64,000 bases of DNA from Pirellulaceae bacterium (GCA_026004775.1 BPJU01000020.1:52721-116720); one strand, 5' to 3'; shown: positions 47,604 to 57,109, numbered from the stretch's first letter. A program made the numbers and translations. The notes: a model not told the origin generated them from the letters alone.

Positions 47604-48899
47604 ATGGGATGCACAAAAGTAGCAATTGTAGGTATGGGCACGGTAGGTACGGGGGTTGCCCGACTGTTGGTCGAGCAGCAGCAGCGGGTAGCGCAACGTG
47701 CCGGTTGCCGGGTGGAGCTGGCCCGCGTGGTGGTGCGTGACCGCACACGCCCTCGGGAAGTGCTACTGCCGGCCGGAGTCGTCACCGACGATTTGTCGGC
47801 CGTGACGCAGGACAGAGAAATCCGTGTAGTTGCCCATCTGGTGGGCGGACTTGAACCGGCTCGGTCGATCATGTTGCGTCTGCTGGAAGCCGGCAAAGAC
47901 GTGGTGACCGCCAACAAGGCGTTGTTGGCCGAGCATGGGCCGGAGCTGTTTGATCGAGCCCGGGAATTAGGACGCTCCATCGCCTTCGATGCCGCCGTGG
48001 CCGGCGGAATACCGATTGTCACCAACATTGCCCAGTGTCTGGCCGCCAACCAGATCCTCTCCTTGCATGGCATACTCAACGGCACCTCCAATTTCATCCT
48101 CACGCAGATGGAAGAGCAGCAGACCGCCTACGAGGAGGCGTTGCGGGAAGCGCAGCGTCGCGGTTACGCCGAAGCCGACCCCTCGCTGGATGTCAACGGA
48201 ACCGACGCAGCTCAAAAATTGGCGATTCTCGCCCAGTTGGCCTTCGGGGCTCGTGTCCCCTGGCAGCAGGTGGCCCGTGAGGGGATCGACCAGGTGACGC
48301 TGGCTGACATTCGGTTTGCCCACGAGTTGGGTTACCGCATCCGTTTGATCGCGCAAGGGCGGCTGTCGGCCTCTGGGTTGGAGTTGCGGGTGGCTCCCAT
48401 GCTGGTACGGATGGGCGGACCGATGGCGGATGTGCGCGATGCTTATAACGCCATAAGTGTCGTGGGCGATGCGGTGGGCAGGATTTTTTATCATGGCCTG
48501 GGGGCCGGCCAAATGCCCACGGCTTCGGCCGTCGTGGCGGATATGATCGACATGGTCGTCGGCCGCATGCCGATCACATTCCGGACGCTCAAATTGTGGG
48601 ATCAGCCTGACGGTGCTCAGGCACTGTGTCCGCCCGAACATCAGTACAGGCGGTTCTACATGCGGCTGGATGTGGTGGATCGCCCCGGGGTATTGGCGGA
48701 AATTGCCGGAGTACTCGGGCGCCATACGATCTCGATTGCATCGGTCATCCAGCATGAACAGCAGGGGGATGGCCCGGTGGTGCCACTGGTGATCATGACG
48801 CATCGTGCCAGCGAGCGCAACATGGAACGGGCGCTGGTGGAAATCCGCCGGCTAGCCGTGGTTCAATCTCCGGGGGTGTGTTTGCGGGTGCTGGAATGA
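47604..48899 (+). CDS. hom: Homoserine dehydrogenase with ACT domain
   Basis: This 431-residue enzyme reduces aspartate semialdehyde to homoserine. It has the NAD(P)-binding GMGTVGTGVARLL, VTANKALLAEHG (with the conserved Lys), AAVAGGIPIVTNI and the substrate block GILNGTSNFILTQMEE, with AQRRGYAEADPSLDVNGTDA. The C-terminal ACT domain is FYMRLDVVDRPGVLAEIAGV, which suggests feedback control by threonine. It stands 61 bases before the apgM-like gene and at the head of a threonine-pathway cluster. Confidence 0.96.
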   Translation: MGCTKVAIVGMGTVGTGVARLLVEQQQRVAQRAGCRVELARVVVRDRTRPREVLLPAGVVTDDLSAVTQDREIRVVAHLVGGLEPARSIMLRLLEAGKDVVTANKALLAEHGPELFDRARELGRSIAFDAAVAGGIPIVTNIAQCLAANQILSLHGILNGTSNFILTQMEEQQTAYEEALREAQRRGYAEADPSLDVNGTDAAQKLAILAQLAFGARVPWQQVAREGIDQVTLADIRFAHELGYRIRLIAQGRLSASGLELRVAPMLVRMGGPMADVRDAYNAISVVGDAVGRIFYHGLGAGQMPTASAVVADMIDMVVGRMPITFRTLKLWDQPDGAQALCPPEHQYRRFYMRLDVVDRPGVLAEIAGVLGRHTISIASVIQHEQQGDGPVVPLVIMTHRASERNMERALVEIRRLAVVQSPGVCLRVLE

Positions 48900-48959
48900 A
48901 GCGATGCCGGGCAAGTGAAGGTGTGGAACGAGCCAACAAAGCGGTACAGGAACAAGGCG

Positions 48960-50177
48960 ATGAAGTATGCCATTGTAATTCCCGATGGGTGTGCCGACGA
49001 ACCGCTGGAAATGCTCGGCGGGCGCACGCCGCTTGAGGCAGCTCGAACACCGGCCATGGACGAAATTGCGCGAGCGGGGCGTGTGGGGCGAGCCCAACAC
49101 GTGCCGGCTCATTTGCCCCCCGGCTCGGACGTAGCCAACCTCAGCTTACTGGGTTACGACCCGAATCGTTTTTTTACGGGGCGAGCGCCGCTGGAAGCCG
49201 CGGCCCAGGGTATTGAACTGGGGCCGGCCGACTGGGCGATTCGTTGCAATCTGGTTACCATTCAAGACCAGACGATGCGCGACTTTACCGCCGGCCATAT
49301 CTCCACGGAGGAAGCTCGCCAGTTGCTCGATGCCTTGCAACGAGCGCTGCCCGCCGGCCAAGCGGAACGGTGGCAGTTTGTGGCAGGGGTAAGCTACCGC
49401 AACCTGTTGATATATCGCGGTGCCGGCCAAGCCCCGCTTTTTAGTCGCGACACGCGCACCACACCGCCCCACGATTTGACCGATAAATCGGTGGAAGATG
49501 ATTATCCGCGAGGTCCCGGGAGCAACGTGCTCACCGAGTGGATGGAACTCAGCGAGCGCGTCTTTGCCAGCCATCCGGTAAACCAACAGCGCCGCCAGGC
49601 AGCCAAATCGCCCGCGACGCACGTGTGGCTGTGGGGCCTCGGCCAGGCACCGGCTCTGGAACCGTTCATCGAGCGGTTCGGCGTGCGCGGGGCGATGATC
49701 ACGGCCGTGGACTTGCTGCGGGGGCTGGCCAAGCTCGTCGGTTGGCGCATCATCGAAGTGCCCGGCGCCACCGGCTATCTGGACACCGATTACGCGGCGA
49801 AAGGTCGCTACGCCGTCCAGGCTCTGGATGACGTCGATCTTGTCTGCGTGCATATCGAAGCAACCGACGAAGCCAGCCACGAAGGCCGCGCCGAAGCCAA
49901 GATCGAAGCCCTGGAACAAATCGATCGGAAAATCGTCGCGCCGCTGTGGGAGGCGTTGCCGAAGCATGGTGCGTACCGCATGCTGATCTGCCCCGATCAC
50001 CCGACGCCGATTCGCCTGAAAACCCACAGCCATGGCTGGGTACCTTTCGCTATGGCTGGAACCGGTATCCGGCCGGATGGGGCTACGGCCTACAGTGAAA
50101 CGGCGGCAGCCGCCACCGGTTGGGACGTGCCCGAAGGCTGGCGCTTGATGGAGAGTTTTCTAGACGAACGGCAATAA
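48960..50177 (+). CDS. ApgM-superfamily protein, proposed homoserine kinase
   Basis: This 405-residue protein of the cofactor-independent phosphoglycerate mutase (alkaline phosphatase-like) superfamily has KYAIVIPDGCADEPLEMLGG, AHLPPGSDVANLSLLGYDPN, CVHIEATDEASHEGRAEAKI and LICPDHPTPIRLKTHSHGWV, the metal-binding Asp/His/Ser set. General annotation would be ApgM. A branch of this family found beside hom has been proposed as a non-orthologous homoserine kinase, and here it lies between hom and lysC with no thrB or thrC in view, so that role is the better inference. The ATG at 48960 gives the family N-terminus; the frame from 48915 adds 15 residues. Confidence 0.8.
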   Translation: MKYAIVIPDGCADEPLEMLGGRTPLEAARTPAMDEIARAGRVGRAQHVPAHLPPGSDVANLSLLGYDPNRFFTGRAPLEAAAQGIELGPADWAIRCNLVTIQDQTMRDFTAGHISTEEARQLLDALQRALPAGQAERWQFVAGVSYRNLLIYRGAGQAPLFSRDTRTTPPHDLTDKSVEDDYPRGPGSNVLTEWMELSERVFASHPVNQQRRQAAKSPATHVWLWGLGQAPALEPFIERFGVRGAMITAVDLLRGLAKLVGWRIIEVPGATGYLDTDYAAKGRYAVQALDDVDLVCVHIEATDEASHEGRAEAKIEALEQIDRKIVAPLWEALPKHGAYRMLICPDHPTPIRLKTHSHGWVPFAMAGTGIRPDGATAYSETAAAATGWDVPEGWRLMESFLDERQ

Positions 50178-50197
50178 AGGAGGAAACGTACCGGAGT

Positions 50198-52162
50198 ATG
50201 GGACTTATAGTGCAGAAGTTTGGTGGTTCGAGCGTAGCCGATGCGCAGAAAATTTTGAGTGCCGCTCGCAAAGCCATCCGTGCCCAGCAGCAGGGTCACC
50301 AGGTGGTGGTAGTCGTCAGCGCTATGGGTGACAACACCGACATGCTCATCGAACTGGCTCACCAGATCAACGAGCACCCGCCGGCTCGCGAGATGGATAT
50401 GCTGTTGTCGACCGGCGAACAGGTGAGCGTGGCGTTGATGGCGATGGCGATCGAGGCGCTCGGGCATCGGGCCATCAGTCTGACCGGTGCTCAGATTGGC
50501 ATCTTCACCGACAGCCGCCATACCAAAGCCCGCATCCGTTCGATTGCCACCGATCGGATCTATCGGTGGCTGAACGAAGGCCGGATTGTGATTGCCGCCG
50601 GGTTTCAGGGGATCGACGAGGATTTCAACATCACCACGTTGGGGCGGGGCGGCAGCGATACGACGGCGGTCGCCTTGGCTGCCGTGCTGCGAGCCGACCA
50701 GTGCGAAATCTACACGGATGTGGACGGCGTATTTACCACCGACCCGCGTATCGTGCCCGAAGCGCGGCGGTTAGAGCGGATCAGTTACGATGAGATGCTG
50801 GAGATGGCCAGCCTCGGGGCCGGCGTCATGCACAACCGCTCCATCGAGTTCGCCAAAAAATACGGCGTTCCGGTCCACGTCCGCAGCAGCTTCACCGACG
50901 CCCCCGGGACGATGATTGTCGACGAGCCGGAGTCACTCGACGTGCCGGTCTGCGGAGCTGCCTTGGTACGAGATGAAGCGCGTGTGACGGTGGTGGGTGT
51001 GCCGGACGTGCCGGGAACGAGTTTTGAGCTTTTCGCACCGATTGCCCGCCGCAACATCTCGGTTGATATGATCGTACAGGATATCGGATCACGCGACCGA
51101 GCCAATATCTCGTTTACCGTACCGAGAGCCGAGTTGGCAGCCACCTTGGAAGCGGTTCGCGATGCCTGCCGCAAATTGCCCGGTGCCGAGGTCTATTCGG
51201 ATGACCATGTCGCGAAAGTCTCCGCGGTCGGCTTGGGGATGGCTTATCAAAAAGGCGTGGCCGCCACGATGTTTCAAGCCCTGGCCGAAGCAGGAATCAA
51301 CATCCAGATGATCACCACCAGCGAAATCAAGATCTCGGTGCTCGTCGATCGCCAGGAGGCCCAACGAGCGTTGCGCGCTGTCCATGCCGCCTTTCATCTG
51401 GATAAACCTCCCGAAATGCGTCGCGAAGTGGTCCGCACGGAAAAAGCGCCGGTGGTGCGTCGAGAATCCAACCCGGTGGACGTGCTGTCACGGCTTCAAC
51501 AGGTCAACATGGAACAACTGACCATCGACGAAATCACGCTGGACGACTCGCAAGCACGCCTCACCATCCACGGCGTTCCGGACCGGCCCGGAATTGCCGC
51601 TCGTCTGTTCCACCAAGTTGCGGGTTGCGGGGTTTTCGTCGACATGATTGTGCAGAGCCACAAGGGGGCCAACGGTGCGGCCAGTATCTCGTTTACCGTG
51701 CCGCGCTCTCAATTGGCTGAAGCACTCCGGGTGGCGGAAAGCCTGCGCGGCGAACTGCACTACGACCACGTTTCACACGCGCCGGCAGTGGCCAAACTGT
51801 CGGTAAGCGGGATTGGCTTGCGCAGCCACACGGATGTGGCGATCCGCACATTCGAAGCTCTAAGCCAGATAGGCGTCAACGTGGCGATGATCAGCACCAG
51901 TGAGGTGCGGCTGAACATCGTTACGGACGCCGCCGAAGGGAACCGCTCGCTCGAAGCTCTCCAGCGCGCCTTTGCCGGATTTCCAGAGCTGAAACCGCCC
52001 GGCGGCAAACCGCCAAGGACAACGGCTCGTTGTCGAGCCTGCGCGGCAACCGGTATCTACTTTGCGGCGCCTGGGAGCCGAGTCTCACCAATCTGTCGAT
52101 GCGGCCCAACGGTGGCGTGCCTCCTACGAGCCTCTTCGGCAGGGGATATAATAACGGAATGA
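50198..52162 (+). CDS. lysC: Aspartate kinase with four ACT domains
   Basis: This 654-residue enzyme phosphorylates aspartate at the start of the Lys/Thr/Met pathway. It has kinase motif GLIVQKFGGSSVADAQKILS, the catalytic FNITTLGRGGSDTTAVALAA and the Asp-binding CEIYTDVDGVFTTDPRIVPE. After the kinase domain come two tandem ACT pairs: RVTVVGVPDVPGTSFELF with KVSAVGLGMAYQKGVAATMF, and RLTIHGVPDRPGIAARLF with KLSVSGIGLRSHTDVAIRTF. Most bacterial enzymes have two. The last 40 residues (Cys/Arg-rich) fit no domain. GGAGG lies upstream of the ATG at 50198. Confidence 0.95.
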   Translation: MGLIVQKFGGSSVADAQKILSAARKAIRAQQQGHQVVVVVSAMGDNTDMLIELAHQINEHPPAREMDMLLSTGEQVSVALMAMAIEALGHRAISLTGAQIGIFTDSRHTKARIRSIATDRIYRWLNEGRIVIAAGFQGIDEDFNITTLGRGGSDTTAVALAAVLRADQCEIYTDVDGVFTTDPRIVPEARRLERISYDEMLEMASLGAGVMHNRSIEFAKKYGVPVHVRSSFTDAPGTMIVDEPESLDVPVCGAALVRDEARVTVVGVPDVPGTSFELFAPIARRNISVDMIVQDIGSRDRANISFTVPRAELAATLEAVRDACRKLPGAEVYSDDHVAKVSAVGLGMAYQKGVAATMFQALAEAGINIQMITTSEIKISVLVDRQEAQRALRAVHAAFHLDKPPEMRREVVRTEKAPVVRRESNPVDVLSRLQQVNMEQLTIDEITLDDSQARLTIHGVPDRPGIAARLFHQVAGCGVFVDMIVQSHKGANGAASISFTVPRSQLAEALRVAESLRGELHYDHVSHAPAVAKLSVSGIGLRSHTDVAIRTFEALSQIGVNVAMISTSEVRLNIVTDAAEGNRSLEALQRAFAGFPELKPPGGKPPRTTARCRACAATGIYFAAPGSRVSPICRCGPTVACLLRASSAGDIITE

Positions 52163-52220
52163 GCATCTGGCGTCGTCCCGGTTCGTTGCCGGTACCAGGC
52201 ATCCAGTAAGGGCCCATGTC

Positions 52221-52631
52221 ATGTTAGTGCAGATGCAGCTTTCTCGCATCATCATCAGCGACATCCTGGACCAGCAGATCATTTATTTGAAGGAGGTCGA
52301 GGGCGATCGGGAATTCCCGATCGTCATCGGGATCTTCGAGGCTCAGAGCATCGACAGGCGGGTAAAGCGCGTGGCGAACGAAAGGCCCTTGACACACGAC
52401 CTGGTGGTCAACGTGGTGAAAGCGTTAGGCGGCGAACTGGACAGCGTGGTGATCACCGAGCTGCGCAACCACACCTATTTTGCCAACCTGCGGATTCGCC
52501 TGAACGGTGAATTGGTGGAGGTCGATTCGCGACCCTCCGATGCGATCGCGGTGGCCATGACCTGCCGTCCCGCTTTGCCGATTTACGTGAACGAAGAGGT
52601 CCTTCAAGAAGTGCTGGAAGGTGGTGCCTGA
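52221..52631 (+). CDS. DUF151 / bifunctional nuclease family protein
   Basis: This 136-residue protein fits the DUF151 family over its whole length: FPIVIGIFEAQSIDRRVKRV, RPLTHDLVVNVVKALGGELD, TYFANLRIRLNGELVEVDSR and PSDAIAVAMTCRPALPIYVN. Some members have been reported to have nuclease activity; the cellular role is not settled. It lies about 58 bases after lysC on the same strand. Confidence 0.93.
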   Translation: MLVQMQLSRIIISDILDQQIIYLKEVEGDREFPIVIGIFEAQSIDRRVKRVANERPLTHDLVVNVVKALGGELDSVVITELRNHTYFANLRIRLNGELVEVDSRPSDAIAVAMTCRPALPIYVNEEVLQEVLEGGA

Positions 52632-52713
52632 TCGGGAGGCAAGAAACGCAAAACGCGCTAGCTGCTTCCAGCGAAACCGACTTCCGGCGGGTACGGTTTA
52701 CCAGCGGCCGGTA

Positions 52714-53340
52714 TCAGGGACGGGTGGCCGGTCGGGCATCGCTGGCTGGATGCTGGCCAGCCAACCGAGCGCGAAGCATTTCCCGTTCTGCCTCAAGCTC
52801 GCGAATCCGTTGCTGTTGCGCCTCAATAGCCGCCCGGTAGCGCTCCAGCGCCATTTCCAGTAGCCGGATCCGATCCGCTTCATTTGCCATGCCTGGGGGC
52901 GCCGTGGCATCTTCCCGAGCATCCAGAAACGGCCACGGCTCTTCGGTCGCAGCAGCAGGGCCAACCGCCAGATTGACCTCGCCGGCTTGAGAAGCGGCCG
53001 TGGAGTTCCTGGCCCCATCGTGGATTGGGGCAGGAGAAGGGCCGGCGGCCGGTTGCTGGCGGTGCCAAGTGCCAGACCAGGCCCAAATCCCAGCCATAAC
53101 GGCTACGGCACACAGAGCAACCGATGCAACGTGGCGCAAAAACGATCGCTGCCCGCGTTCTGAGGCTATGCGGTGCAACAGGCGCTTCCGAGCCGGTTCG
53201 GCCAGCGCCTGATCGGCCAACTGGATGGCTTCGTGCGCCAAGCGAGCGGCCAATGCTTGGGATTCCGCATCCAGGCAGATCTGTCCAGCGGCGTCGATGC
53301 ACGGATCGTCATCCGGCGGCAACTCATCAGACCGTTGCAT
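52714..53340 (-). CDS. Membrane protein, putative anti-sigma partner of the ECF sigma factor
   Basis: This 208-residue protein has a soluble N-terminus of about 65 residues, one membrane helix (VASVALCAVAVMAGIWAW), a Pro/Ala-rich linker and a C-terminal coiled coil (ALERYRAAIEAQQQRIRELE). It starts 12 bases after the stop of the ECF sigma gene. That position and the one-helix layout suggest an anti-sigma or regulatory role. A zinc-binding HxxxCxxC anti-sigma motif is not seen, so the function is inferred from context only. Confidence 0.6.
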   Translation of the reverse strand: MQRSDELPPDDDPCIDAAGQICLDAESQALAARLAHEAIQLADQALAEPARKRLLHRIASERGQRSFLRHVASVALCAVAVMAGIWAWSGTWHRQQPAAGPSPAPIHDGARNSTAASQAGEVNLAVGPAAATEEPWPFLDAREDATAPPGMANEADRIRLLEMALERYRAAIEAQQQRIRELEAEREMLRARLAGQHPASDARPATRP

Positions 53341-53352
53341 GGGTGTATCCCT

Positions 53353-53907
53353 TTACTGTCCTTCTACGGAAAAATCGATCGAATCGCTGGCCGACTCGTT
53401 TTGCCGGCACCAGGCGCGAAGTGCCATCAGGCCGTTGTAGATACGGGATTTGACTGTTCCCAGCGGACAACCCAGAACGGCTGCGATCTCTTCGTACCGC
53501 AAACCTTCGCCGAACCGCAGCACCAACGCATGGCGTTGTCCGTCGGGAAGCGTGGCCACCTGAGCCCACAGACTTTGTTTCCATTCGGTCCACTCCAATT
53601 GCCAACCGGCGCCGGGTTCCGTTTCAGGCCAGGCCTGTCGCCGGCCGTGCCATTCGACGATACGCCGCCGTTCGCGGAAGCGCCGGCGTCGTTCGCGCTT
53701 CTCCAAATTGAGCAGTATCCCATACAACCATGTATACAACCGGCTGCGCTGGCCAAATCGGTGTCGCGATCGTGCAAAAACGAGGAAGGTTTCTTGGGCC
53801 AAATCATCCGCGTCCCAGGGATTGCCCGTCAGCAGCAGAGCTGCCCTGTGGATACGAGCAAAATGCTCGTTGATCACCTGCTCGAATTCCCTTTGCCGAC
53901 CCGCCAT
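53353..53907 (-). CDS. ECF-type RNA polymerase sigma factor
   Basis: This 184-residue sigma factor has region 2 INEHFARIHRAALLLTGNPW, DADDLAQETFLVFARS and RLYTWLYGILLNLEKRERRR, and region 4 LPDGQRHALVLRFGEGLRYE, EIAAVLGCPLGTVKSRIYNG as the DNA-binding helix-turn-helix. The length is normal for an ECF member. The next gene, 12 bases on, is a single-span membrane protein that may control it. Confidence 0.92.
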   Translation of the reverse strand: MAGRQREFEQVINEHFARIHRAALLLTGNPWDADDLAQETFLVFARSRHRFGQRSRLYTWLYGILLNLEKRERRRRFRERRRIVEWHGRRQAWPETEPGAGWQLEWTEWKQSLWAQVATLPDGQRHALVLRFGEGLRYEEIAAVLGCPLGTVKSRIYNGLMALRAWCRQNESASDSIDFSVEGQ

Positions 53908-54024
53908 GCGGTTTTCTCTCCCACGGTTCTCTTCTTATAGCATAAACCAAAACCGCAGCCGCGGGCAGAGCAGCATTTGATGGGGAGCAGCCTGGTCAGC
54001 CACACCCCTTGAGCAAAATTGCCT

Positions 54025-54777
54025 TCAAAGCATTGCCACCAGAATATCGTACCAGGCATGCGTCGCAACGGTGATGCCGAAACCGCGGGCGGCGAAGAGC
54101 CCGGCGAAGAACATGCCGGCCAGCCAGCGGAATAGGAAGGTGTTCCAGGAAAACGGTTCCCCATAAAGAAAATAAACGCGGACGTTCTCCATCGGCACGG
54201 CCATCTGGTAGTGCACAGCGGCAAACAGGAGGCTGGTAACAACTACGGCTGCCACGGTACTTGCGATACGGTTCAGCCCGGCGCTGTGCAGCAGCAGGAC
54301 CGTTGCCGGGAGCAAGAGAAGTCGAAAGAGCAATTCTTCATACAGCCCGGCTCCACAATATGTGATCAGTTGTGGCACAGCCGATCCAGCCGCCGCCCCG
54401 TCCAAGCTCATCCGTCCCCCTGTCCACCACGGTTCGAGCATGATGGCCAAGGTTGTCAGGCCGAACGCCCACCCGAGCGATTCGACTGCCATCGTTGCCA
54501 GGCAACCGAAGCGGGGCTGCCACGTGTCGCCGCGCACGTAATGCCAAGCCAGCAGGATTGCCATGACAAGCACCGGCAGCCATGCCGGGTGCCCCAGTCC
54601 GAGCAGATCCAGCGCGGATCGCAGCCACGCCTCCGCGCCGTTACGAATGGCCGTGGGTCCCATCCAGACCAGCCCCAGTTCGTAGGCGACCAGCCACGGG
54701 CTGACAAACACCAGACACGACAATGGCCGGCGTGACTCCTGCCAGTATGAGCTCGATTGCTTGCGCGGGTTTGCCAT
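54025..54777 (-). CDS. CPBP family intramembrane metalloprotease
   Basis: This 250-residue protein has six or more membrane helices and the Abi/CAAX-protease-like motifs: EELLFR in GAGLYEELLFRLLLLPATVL, the His in TSLLFAAVHYQMAVP, and HAWYD near the C-terminus (ATHAWYDILVAML). These proteins cleave within membranes or protect against bacteriocins. The substrate is unknown. It is not obviously in an operon with the sigma gene upstream on the map (110-base gap). Confidence 0.85.
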   Translation of the reverse strand: MANPRKQSSSYWQESRRPLSCLVFVSPWLVAYELGLVWMGPTAIRNGAEAWLRSALDLLGLGHPAWLPVLVMAILLAWHYVRGDTWQPRFGCLATMAVESLGWAFGLTTLAIMLEPWWTGGRMSLDGAAAGSAVPQLITYCGAGLYEELLFRLLLLPATVLLLHSAGLNRIASTVAAVVVTSLLFAAVHYQMAVPMENVRVYFLYGEPFSWNTFLFRWLAGMFFAGLFAARGFGITVATHAWYDILVAML

Positions 54778-55133
54778 CGGGAGGGACTCCGGTAGACGGA
54801 GGCCTGGCCAGCCGCCGGTGCGCTTCGGCCGCCGGTGGTGCTCATATCCTATGGCTAAGTTTCGACCGGCGCGTGGGGCAGGTTGCTATTGCTCCGCCAT
54901 GCAGCCTGGTTTGCTGTGGTGGGTGCGGCCGCGCTTAGCGGATGTAACGAAGCTACGGGCCGGATGGGGGCGAAACAGCGCTTTTGCGAAGAATGAGTGG
55001 ATGCGGTTGTCAAGGGGGAATTCCTCATTCACCGGCCATTGTGAACAATTGCATTTGTCTGGCTGCGACAACGGGTTTATAATGCGACTGTTCCCAAGCT
55101 AATAAGCCGGCAGGCATAAGGATACAGACGACC
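54778..55133. other. Divergent intergenic region
   Basis: About 355 bases lie between the CPBP protease gene and the DUF2617-like gene. Apart from the promoter at 55055-55083 I see no feature. Confidence 0.5.
55055..55083 (+). promoter_or_regulatory. Sigma70-type promoter for the DUF2617-like gene
   Basis: TTGTCT, a 17-base spacer and a perfect TATAAT (55078-55083) stand 50 bases before the ATG at 55134. Confidence 0.65.
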
Positions 55134-55706
55134 ATGAATTCACCGCACAAACGCGAATCGGACGGTGTATTGTCGATTCGTCCCAAGGTGGCGGAGCTGG
55201 TTTTTTCGATGTACGGCCGGGCGCTGCACCCGGAACTGTTTCATGTTTTCCAGCGGGGCGTGGTGGAACGCGGCACGTATCAGGCCAAACTGGAGATCAC
55301 GGCGGCCGGGCATGTGATAACCTGGCGGTATCACGGGTTGACCTTGACGGAAGTGGCTGCCGCCTCCAACCAGCCGCTCCCGCGACAGCGGCAACTGTTG
55401 TATTGCCGTCTGCGGGGGGAGCGTACCGAGCGGATTGTTTGTCGAGGAGGCGTGATTTATCAGACCAGCTTCCAACTTGAGTCCTTGCCGGAAGACGTGT
55501 TCTGGACTTTCCAGCAGGAACTGATGCGGGACGGACAATACCGCGGTTTATTTCATCAGTTTGAATCCAGCGGTCGCATGGCGCTGGGAGCGGTGAGTTT
55601 CATGCACGTCGAGACGCGGCTGCGCAGTATGCTCGTGCAGTCGTTCCATACGTTTCCTGACGACTACGCGGTAGTCAAGGTGCAATCCCTTTTCGAATTG
55701 CCTTGA
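55134..55706 (+). CDS. DUF2617-like protein
   Basis: This 190-residue soluble protein begins after a short leader with LSIRPKVAELVFSMYGRALH, PELFHVFQRGVVERGTYQAK. It resembles, from memory, the DUF2617 family found mainly in planctomycetes. It has no signal peptide or membrane helix and no known function. It is a single gene with its own promoter. The following gene is convergent. Confidence 0.7.
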   Translation: MNSPHKRESDGVLSIRPKVAELVFSMYGRALHPELFHVFQRGVVERGTYQAKLEITAAGHVITWRYHGLTLTEVAAASNQPLPRQRQLLYCRLRGERTERIVCRGGVIYQTSFQLESLPEDVFWTFQQELMRDGQYRGLFHQFESSGRMALGAVSFMHVETRLRSMLVQSFHTFPDDYAVVKVQSLFELP

Positions 55707-55740
55707 CCAGGTGCCTTCGGAGGCGGTTCAGCGAGCGAGT

Positions 55741-56565
55741 TCAATTTGACGGCGGTGGCCTCTGATCGGCCGTTGCCAGGAATTCTTCCAGCACGCGACA
55801 AAAGGTTTCCGGATCTTCGGCCGGAGCCATGTGACCGGCGCCCTCGATCACCCTGAAGCGGGCTCGCGGCATGGCCTCTGCAATCCCCCGCATCTCGTCA
55901 ACCGGACTGATCGCGTCGTACTGCCCGCATACCACCAGGCTTGGCACATCAATACGGCCAAGATACTCCGTGAAATCTTCCCGTTCGGCCAGGCCTCGCA
56001 AAGCCGCGGCCATCGTTTCCGGCCGAGTCGACACCATGGCGTTCTGGATCTTTTCCACCAACTGCGGCTTTTCTCGCCGGGTACGTTCCGAAAACAATCG
56101 CGGCACCATCGACGCCGCGATGTGAGCTGTGCCCTGTTCGAGCACCTCCTCGGCGGTCTGCAAGCGCACCTGTGCTGCTTCCGGAGAATCGGCTGCGGCC
56201 CGCGTGTCGCACAGCACCAGCCGCTCCAGCCGATTCGGGTGTCGCTTCCAAAACTGCCACGCGATATAACCGCCCATCGAAAGGCCACAGAATGTCACCG
56301 GCTGCCGAACCTTCAAGGCGTCGAGCAACTCGGCAAGGTCGTCGGCCAATTGTGCCATTGTCAGCTTCGATTGGTTCGGCCCGCTGGAACGTCCGAAACC
56401 TCTCAGGTCCGGTGCGATCACCCGATAGCCGTCTTGCCGCGCAAGACGTTCGATCGTGCCGTCCCACATGCTATGATCCAGCGGAAAACCGTGCACCAGC
56501 AGTACGGGATGCCCGGAACCTCGATCGACCACATAAAGATCGACGTCAGCTACTCGCACCATCAT
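55741..56565 (-). CDS. Alpha/beta hydrolase
   Basis: This 274-residue hydrolase has the oxyanion block VLLVHGFPLDHSMWDGTIER, APDLRGFGRSSGPN, nucleophile elbow GLSMGGYIAWQF, an acid residue in VVCGQYDAISP and the His in EGAGHMAPAEDPETF. It is similar to 3-oxoadipate enol-lactonase-type or non-specific esterases, and the substrate is unknown. The ATG at 56565 is preceded by GGAGAG. An upstream frame to 56619 is not needed. Confidence 0.88.
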   Translation of the reverse strand: MMVRVADVDLYVVDRGSGHPVLLVHGFPLDHSMWDGTIERLARQDGYRVIAPDLRGFGRSSGPNQSKLTMAQLADDLAELLDALKVRQPVTFCGLSMGGYIAWQFWKRHPNRLERLVLCDTRAAADSPEAAQVRLQTAEEVLEQGTAHIAASMVPRLFSERTRREKPQLVEKIQNAMVSTRPETMAAALRGLAEREDFTEYLGRIDVPSLVVCGQYDAISPVDEMRGIAEAMPRARFRVIEGAGHMAPAEDPETFCRVLEEFLATADQRPPPSN

Positions 56566-56722
56566 CAGTTCTCTCCTCAGGTTGGCACGGTTTTCGTACC
56601 CATTCGTTACAGGTTGCACGGGAAGGCCGGCGGTACATCGATCTGGCGCTCCACCGGCCCAGTCAGGGGCTCATAGGGTGTCGTGTTCCCGTGGTGGTGT
56701 CAACCAGTGTGTTTCCCAACAG

Positions 56723-57094
56723 CTACGGGTTGTCAGTTGCGCCTGGATGGTCCCTGCTGTCAAGTTGTTTGTTGGAAGGGAAGGTGGCTGCGCACATGTG
56801 GGCCAGCCAGGCAGGAACTCCCAACAAAACGAGCGGCCCGAGAGGATGGAAATTCATAGCCCGCCACCACTGTCCATGGCATATCGAGACGATCGACCGT
56901 GTCAAGCCGCATCCGGGGCAGTTGTGCCCCGTCAAGATGCGGTAGCCGCACAGTTCCGGAAGCGCTACCCCCCAAGCACGAATGACAACGCGTGTTCCGC
57001 CGGCATCGACATCCAATTGCCGTCCAATCAGCCATATTCCAGCCAATACGGCGACGAAGCAGAATACAACTCCGACGTGTCGAAGCCTGAGCAT
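56723..57094 (-). CDS. DUF2752 membrane protein
   Basis: This 123-residue protein has an N-terminal helix (VGVVFCFVAVLAGIWLIG) and the DUF2752 core CGYRILTGHNCPGCGLTRSI with FHPLGPLVLLGVPAWLAHMC. The Cys-Pro-x-Cys-Gly-x-T-R motif is diagnostic. Function is unknown. It follows the TPR gene by 15 bases. Confidence 0.85.
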   Translation of the reverse strand: MLRLRHVGVVFCFVAVLAGIWLIGRQLDVDAGGTRVVIRAWGVALPELCGYRILTGHNCPGCGLTRSIVSICHGQWWRAMNFHPLGPLVLLGVPAWLAHMCAATFPSNKQLDSRDHPGATDNP

Positions 57095-57109
57095 CCTTGG
57101 GGGACTCCC

